In this document: positions 5,979-8,617 of the stretch, one piece after another
Layout of the letters: each line of letters begins with the position of its first letter
Position numbering within the stretch: position 1 is the first letter of the stretch
NCBI GenBank assembly: GCA_030633795.1
Contig: DAOWCB010000046.1
Coordinates: 1-8,617 of the forward strand
DNA from: Candidatus Aminicenantota bacterium
GTDB taxonomy: Bacteria > Acidobacteriota > Aminicenantia > Aminicenantales > Aminicenantaceae
Length of the DNA stretch: 8,617 bases
Reading direction: 5' to 3'
Notes under the pieces: model-generated
What the model saw: only the letters and a program-made list of their open reading frames with translations
Database searches by the model: none
Told to the model about the DNA's origin: nothing
Translations under genes and position numbers: made by a program

Positions 5979-6274
5979 AATTAAGATATTGTATACCAGA
6001 AAAGCCCGGTTCCTCAACCACCAAAACATTTTCCATTCCGCTATAATTTAACTTAACAGTTCTCTTTCATTTTTTGTGGCTAAACTTTGGCGGGAAAAGA
6101 CATCAGGTATGCCTGCAGCGCCATTGAGGATCTAGCCTTCACGAGTTGTTCTTCAAGGGAATCTGACGGAGTCAGACGGCTATGTTGTATTGAGCACGAC
6201 TTTGCTAAAGGATTAGAGATGCAGGCAAGCTGAAGAGGAAGCCATCCGGAGGCGAGAGGGCATGGTTCGTTTTT
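5979..6274 (+). other. Non-coding stretch upstream of the amidase promoter
   Basis: About 300 bases between element A and the amidase promoter have no open frame with a ribosome binding site. What can be seen: a short hairpin TCTGAC-GGA-GTCAGA (6162-6176); a distant pair GCCTGCA/TGCAGGC (about 6113-6119 and 6221-6227) that could close a loop of about 100 bases; and a purine-rich tail around 6228-6260. This could be a structured leader or a decayed sequence. It matches no tRNA, riboswitch or known small RNA that I recognise. Confidence 0.35.
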
Positions 6275-6303
6275 TTGACTTCGGAATTTTCCTATGATAT
6301 AAG
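6275..6303 (+). promoter_or_regulatory. Strong predicted promoter of the amidase gene
   Basis: TTGACT (6275-6280) and TATAAG (6298-6303) are separated by exactly 17 bases, and TG at 6295-6296 adds an extended -10. The predicted start near 6310 leaves a leader of about 38 bases before the ATG at 6348. Confidence 0.7.
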
Positions 6304-6333
6304 CGGTGATAAAATCAACCGTGTTGAAACCTC

Positions 6334-6339
6334 AGGAGG
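6334..6339 (+). promoter_or_regulatory. Ribosome binding site deciding the amidase start
   Basis: A perfect AGGAGG lies 8 bases before the ATG at 6348. An in-frame GTG at 6306 would lie at or before the predicted transcription start and has no such site, so 6348 is preferred. Confidence 0.88.
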
Positions 6340-6347
6340 ACAATACC

Positions 6348-8048
6348 ATGAGAAGCCATCTTGTTAAAAACAAAGGGACTGCCAGGATTTGGATATTCAT
6401 TCTTATCATTGCAGTAGCATTTCTGATTTTTGGCGGAGCATTTGCCCTGTACTACCTCAAAGGCGCCAAAAAAGTGACTTCCAAAGATATCGAGTCGGCA
6501 GAAAAGATCGCTGGTCTTCGATTCAGTAGAAAAGAGAGAAACCTGATGCTCGGGAACTTGAGAAAAAATATTCGCAGCTATGAAGAGATGAGAGAAGTTG
6601 TACTGGAAAATCATGTTCCTCCATCCATCCAATTCAATCCCCTTTTGCCTGACACGATCATCGACAAAGAGTCGATTCCATTTTCTTTTTCGACCGACCC
6701 AGAGCTCCAGCTCCCTGAGAACCTAGAAGATCTCGCCTTTTATCCCATAACCGCCTTGGCACAGCTCATCCGATCGTGCAAGATCACATCGATCGAACTC
6801 ACAAACTTGTATCTCGATCGGCTTAAAAAATATGGTCCTCGATTGGAATGTGTTATCACCTTAACGGACGGACTGGCTCTCAAACAAGCCAACAAAGCCG
6901 ATGAAGAAATCAGTGCGGGCCGATACAGAGGCCCCCTTCATGGGATCCCATGGGGAGCAAAAGATCTCCTTGCGACAAAAGGAATCCGAACTACCTGGGG
7001 AGCCATGCCTTACAAAGATCAGATCGCCGATAAAGATTCCACCGTGGTCAAACGATTGGAAGAAGCAGGCGCTGTGCTAGTCGCCAAACTCACAATGGGT
7101 GCACTGGCTATGGGAGATGTTTGGTACGGGGGCAAGACAAAAAATCCCTGGAATCTCGAGCAAGGATCGAGCGGATCATCCGCGGGATCTGCAGCTGCCA
7201 CATCTGCCGGCCTGGTTGCCTTCGCCATCGGGACTGAGACTTTAGGTTCGATCGTGTCCCCCTCCACTCGCTGTGGTGTGACGGGATTGCGGCCTTCATA
7301 CGGACGAGTGAGCCGTTATGGAGCGATGGCTTTGAGTTGGAGCATGGACAAGATTGGACCCATCTGCCGCACTGTCGAGGACTGCGCCTTGGTCTTCCAT
7401 GCCATCTATGGACCCGATGGAAAGGACCTTACGATAGTCAATGCTCCTTTTGGGTGGGATCCTTCTTCCGATCTCCACCAAATCCGTGTGGGCTATTTAA
7501 AGAAAGCTTTTGAGCGGAAATCAAGAACCAAAGAGAATGATCAGGCTACACTGGAAACCATGCGTTCCCTGGGAATCGAGCTCATCCCGTTTGAACTCCC
7601 AGAGTTTCCAGCCAGGGCGATATCCTTTATCCTAAGCGCAGAAGCAGCAGCTGCCTTCGATGAAATGACGAGAAGCGGGAAGGACGATCTTTTAGTCAGG
7701 CAAGGACAAGGGGCTTGGCCGAATACCTTTCGACAAGCAAGGTTCATTCCTGCGGTTGAGTATATTAAAGCCAATCGTCTTCGTACCCTTTTGATGCAAA
7801 AAATGGCTGAACAGATGAAAGAGATCGATGTGTTCGTGACCCCATCCTATGGCGGCAACAGTCTTCTTATCACAAACCTAACCGGTCATCCAACGGTCGT
7901 GGTTCCCAATGGCTTCGATGATAAGGGAAACCCGACAAGCATATCCTTTATAGGCAATCTTTTCGAAGAGGCAAAGGCTCTGCGCGTGGCTAAGGCTTAT
8001 CAAGACGCTACTGACTTCCATCTCAAACACCCCAGCCTGAATTATTGA
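6348..8048 (+). CDS. Membrane-anchored amidase-signature family hydrolase
   Basis: A 566-residue amidase-signature enzyme. A short basic N-terminus (MRSHLVKNKGTAR) is followed by one hydrophobic helix at about 14-37 (IWIFILIIAVAFLIFGG...) with no obvious cleavage site, suggesting a membrane anchor with the catalytic domain outside the cytoplasm. A spacer of about 60-100 residues then leads to the amidase domain (about 130-555). The Ser-cisSer-Lys triad is visible: K205 in GIPWGAKDLL, S277 in GSSGSSAGSAAA and S301 in GTETLGSIVSPSTRCG. The family hydrolyses amides (fatty acid amides, aryl or peptide amides); the substrate is not readable. It is not GatA, since the anchor is present and no gatB/gatC neighbours are seen. 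It has its own promoter and stands alone between repeat elements. Its last codons, CTG AAT TAT TGA, coincide with the end sequence of repeat element B, so the natural C-terminus may have been altered by insertion. Confidence 0.93.
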   Translation: MRSHLVKNKGTARIWIFILIIAVAFLIFGGAFALYYLKGAKKVTSKDIESAEKIAGLRFSRKERNLMLGNLRKNIRSYEEMREVVLENHVPPSIQFNPLLPDTIIDKESIPFSFSTDPELQLPENLEDLAFYPITALAQLIRSCKITSIELTNLYLDRLKKYGPRLECVITLTDGLALKQANKADEEISAGRYRGPLHGIPWGAKDLLATKGIRTTWGAMPYKDQIADKDSTVVKRLEEAGAVLVAKLTMGALAMGDVWYGGKTKNPWNLEQGSSGSSAGSAAATSAGLVAFAIGTETLGSIVSPSTRCGVTGLRPSYGRVSRYGAMALSWSMDKIGPICRTVEDCALVFHAIYGPDGKDLTIVNAPFGWDPSSDLHQIRVGYLKKAFERKSRTKENDQATLETMRSLGIELIPFELPEFPARAISFILSAEAAAAFDEMTRSGKDDLLVRQGQGAWPNTFRQARFIPAVEYIKANRLRTLLMQKMAEQMKEIDVFVTPSYGGNSLLITNLTGHPTVVVPNGFDDKGNPTSISFIGNLFEEAKALRVAKAYQDATDFHLKHPSLNY

Positions 8049-8050
8049 CA

Positions 8051-8125
8051 AGCCAATCTTGCCGCATCGACTTCGTTGCAGCCCATTCGCGGCAGTCCAC
8101 TACAGCTTCATGGGCCACTGCCTTG
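8051..8125 (+). repeat. 75-bp core repeat, copy B
   Basis: Gap-free 87% identical partner of 5867-5941. The outer dyad is one pair longer here, GCCCAT (8081-8086) with ATGGGC (8109-8114), while the inner stem is weakened (GCAG opposite CTAC). The minus strand of this copy is an open frame (reading KAVAHEAVVDCREWAATKSM) where copy A has stops, so a decayed coding origin is possible but unproven. Confidence 0.85.
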
Positions 8126-8245
8126 CCACACCTTAATGTTTGGGGTGGGAATGGCGTTAAAGATCCGAACTAGAGCGGAGGACATGCCTGATGGATATGG
8201 AACACACTGAAAATTATGCCTAGACAAAATGGAAAAGAACAAAAA

Positions 8246-8285
8246 AAATGAATGATGTCATCAGCAGTTTCTATGAATAATTCAG
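8246..8285 (-). repeat. 40-bp inverted copy of the element A end
   Basis: Read on the minus strand this starts CTGAATTATTCATAGAAACT and aligns with 5765-5805 with 36 matches, 4 mismatches and one single-base gap. With that copy it forms an inverted pair enclosing about 2.5 kb that contains the whole amidase gene. Confidence 0.85.
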
Positions 8286-8617
8286 CTTTTTTTGGTGGCG
8301 GTCGCTGACGCGGATATTCCCAAGGCTTCTACGGACAGGGTTCCTTCCAGCTTTCCCTCGACCAATTTGAGTTCCGCTTTCACAATATTTTCATACCCAT
8401 CGGGGGGGGTGGGTATATTTGTCTCAAAGGACAAATGTGTGCCATCGAATTCAATGTTTTCAAGAGGCACATCTGAAAAAAATCCGGAAGATTCACTGAT
8501 CGAACCCTTCAATCCCTCATCGGTTTTTTCGATGGAAAAAGAGAGGTAATAGAACTCGCCTCCTACATCCACTTCCATCTCCCAATTCCCGAGGATCTTT
8601 CCATAATCAACCGTGTC
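8282..8617 (-). CDS. Hypothetical beta-rich protein, C-terminal part (cut by window edge)
   Basis: The frame is open to the window edge, so the Met at 8578 is most likely internal; 111 C-terminal residues are visible, beginning DTVDYGKILGNWEMEVDVGG. The alternating pattern (EFYYLSFSIEKTDEGLKGSI, then FDGTHLSFETNI, then KAELKLVEGKLEGTLSV) and the GxW followed by repeated Gly-x-Leu/Thr turns suggest an all-beta, lipocalin-like or similar barrel domain. I do not recognise a named family. A run of eight G on the plus strand (8402-8409) encodes part of TPPDG. The stop codon TGA at 8282-8284 lies within the end of repeat element B. No signal peptide can be judged because the N-terminus is outside the window. 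Confidence 0.7.
   Translation of the reverse strand, partial: DTVDYGKILGNWEMEVDVGGEFYYLSFSIEKTDEGLKGSISESSGFFSDVPLENIEFDGTHLSFETNIPTPPDGYENIVKAELKLVEGKLEGTLSVEALGISASATATKKS

Larger units (their letters stand above)
8037..8285 (+). repeat. Repeat element B (MITE-like), about 249 bp
   Basis: Bounded by CTGAATTATT (8037-8046) and its exact reverse complement AATAATTCAG (8276-8285). Its core (8051-8125) is the direct copy of the core of element A, and its right 40 bases (8246-8285) are an inverted copy of the first 41 bases of element A. The middle (8126-8245) shows no similarity to element A that I can see. It exactly fills the gap between two convergent genes: the amidase stop lies over its left end and the stop of the right-hand gene lies in its right end. 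No transposase or open frame is inside. It is either a non-autonomous mobile element or a structured intergenic repeat. Confidence 0.7.

Noticed and set aside
6306..6347. GTG at 6306 as the amidase start (14 extra residues)
   Set aside because: It sits at or before the predicted transcription start and lacks a binding site, whereas the ATG at 6348 has a perfect AGGAGG 8 bases upstream.
5726..6347. CRISPR array or tRNA gene in the repeat-rich intergenic region
   Set aside because: The repeats are two dispersed, diverged copies without regular spacers, and no cloverleaf-compatible sequence was found.
8241..8265. T8 run (minus strand) near a TGATG/CATCA dyad as an intrinsic terminator of the right-hand gene
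   Set aside because: The dyad leaves a one-base loop and is AT-rich, so no stable hairpin precedes the T-run.

Overview
The window looks like a chromosomal segment of an anaerobic bacterium. It carries an oxygen-sensitive (class III) ribonucleotide reductase system, has packed same-strand genes with Shine-Dalgarno sites, and contains NrdR-type operators, which are a bacterial regulator's sites. The secreted-type amidase and the small beta-rich protein at the right edge resemble, from memory only, proteins of Acidobacteriota/Aminicenantes-like bacteria. That placement is a weak guess that could not be tested here.

Left part (1-4407, all minus strand) is one compact operon, read from right to left: nrdD (anaerobic NTP reductase), a small CxxC glutaredoxin-like protein, nrdG2-type radical SAM activase, dut (dUTPase), a TrmJ-like SPOUT tRNA methyltransferase and an OsmC-family protein cut by the window edge. 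Gaps are at most 37 bases and two gene pairs overlap. The first four genes form a coherent dNTP module. NrdG installs the glycyl radical on NrdD, the redoxin is a plausible electron donor, and Dut removes the dUTP that a triphosphate-level reductase makes directly from UTP, giving dUMP for dTTP synthesis.

Control region (4408-4725) lies between nrdD and the divergent yjbQ. It holds a good sigma70-type promoter for the nrd operon with phased A-tracts upstream, two NrdR-box-like palindromes 32 bp apart just downstream of the -10, and a 14-bp inverted repeat in the long nrdD leader. yjbQ (UPF0047) runs rightwards and meets a HAD-family phosphatase gene tail to tail with an 8-base overlap.

Right part (5726-8617) carries a membrane-anchored amidase-signature enzyme with its own strong promoter. 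It sits between two diverged repeat elements. These share a 75-bp core (87% identical, direct orientation) and a 40-bp end sequence (inverted orientation). The right-hand element lies exactly between the amidase and a convergent, edge-truncated gene for a small beta-rich protein, and the stop codons of both genes lie inside the element's ends. This repeat arrangement and the architecture of the nrd leader are the least explained parts of the window.
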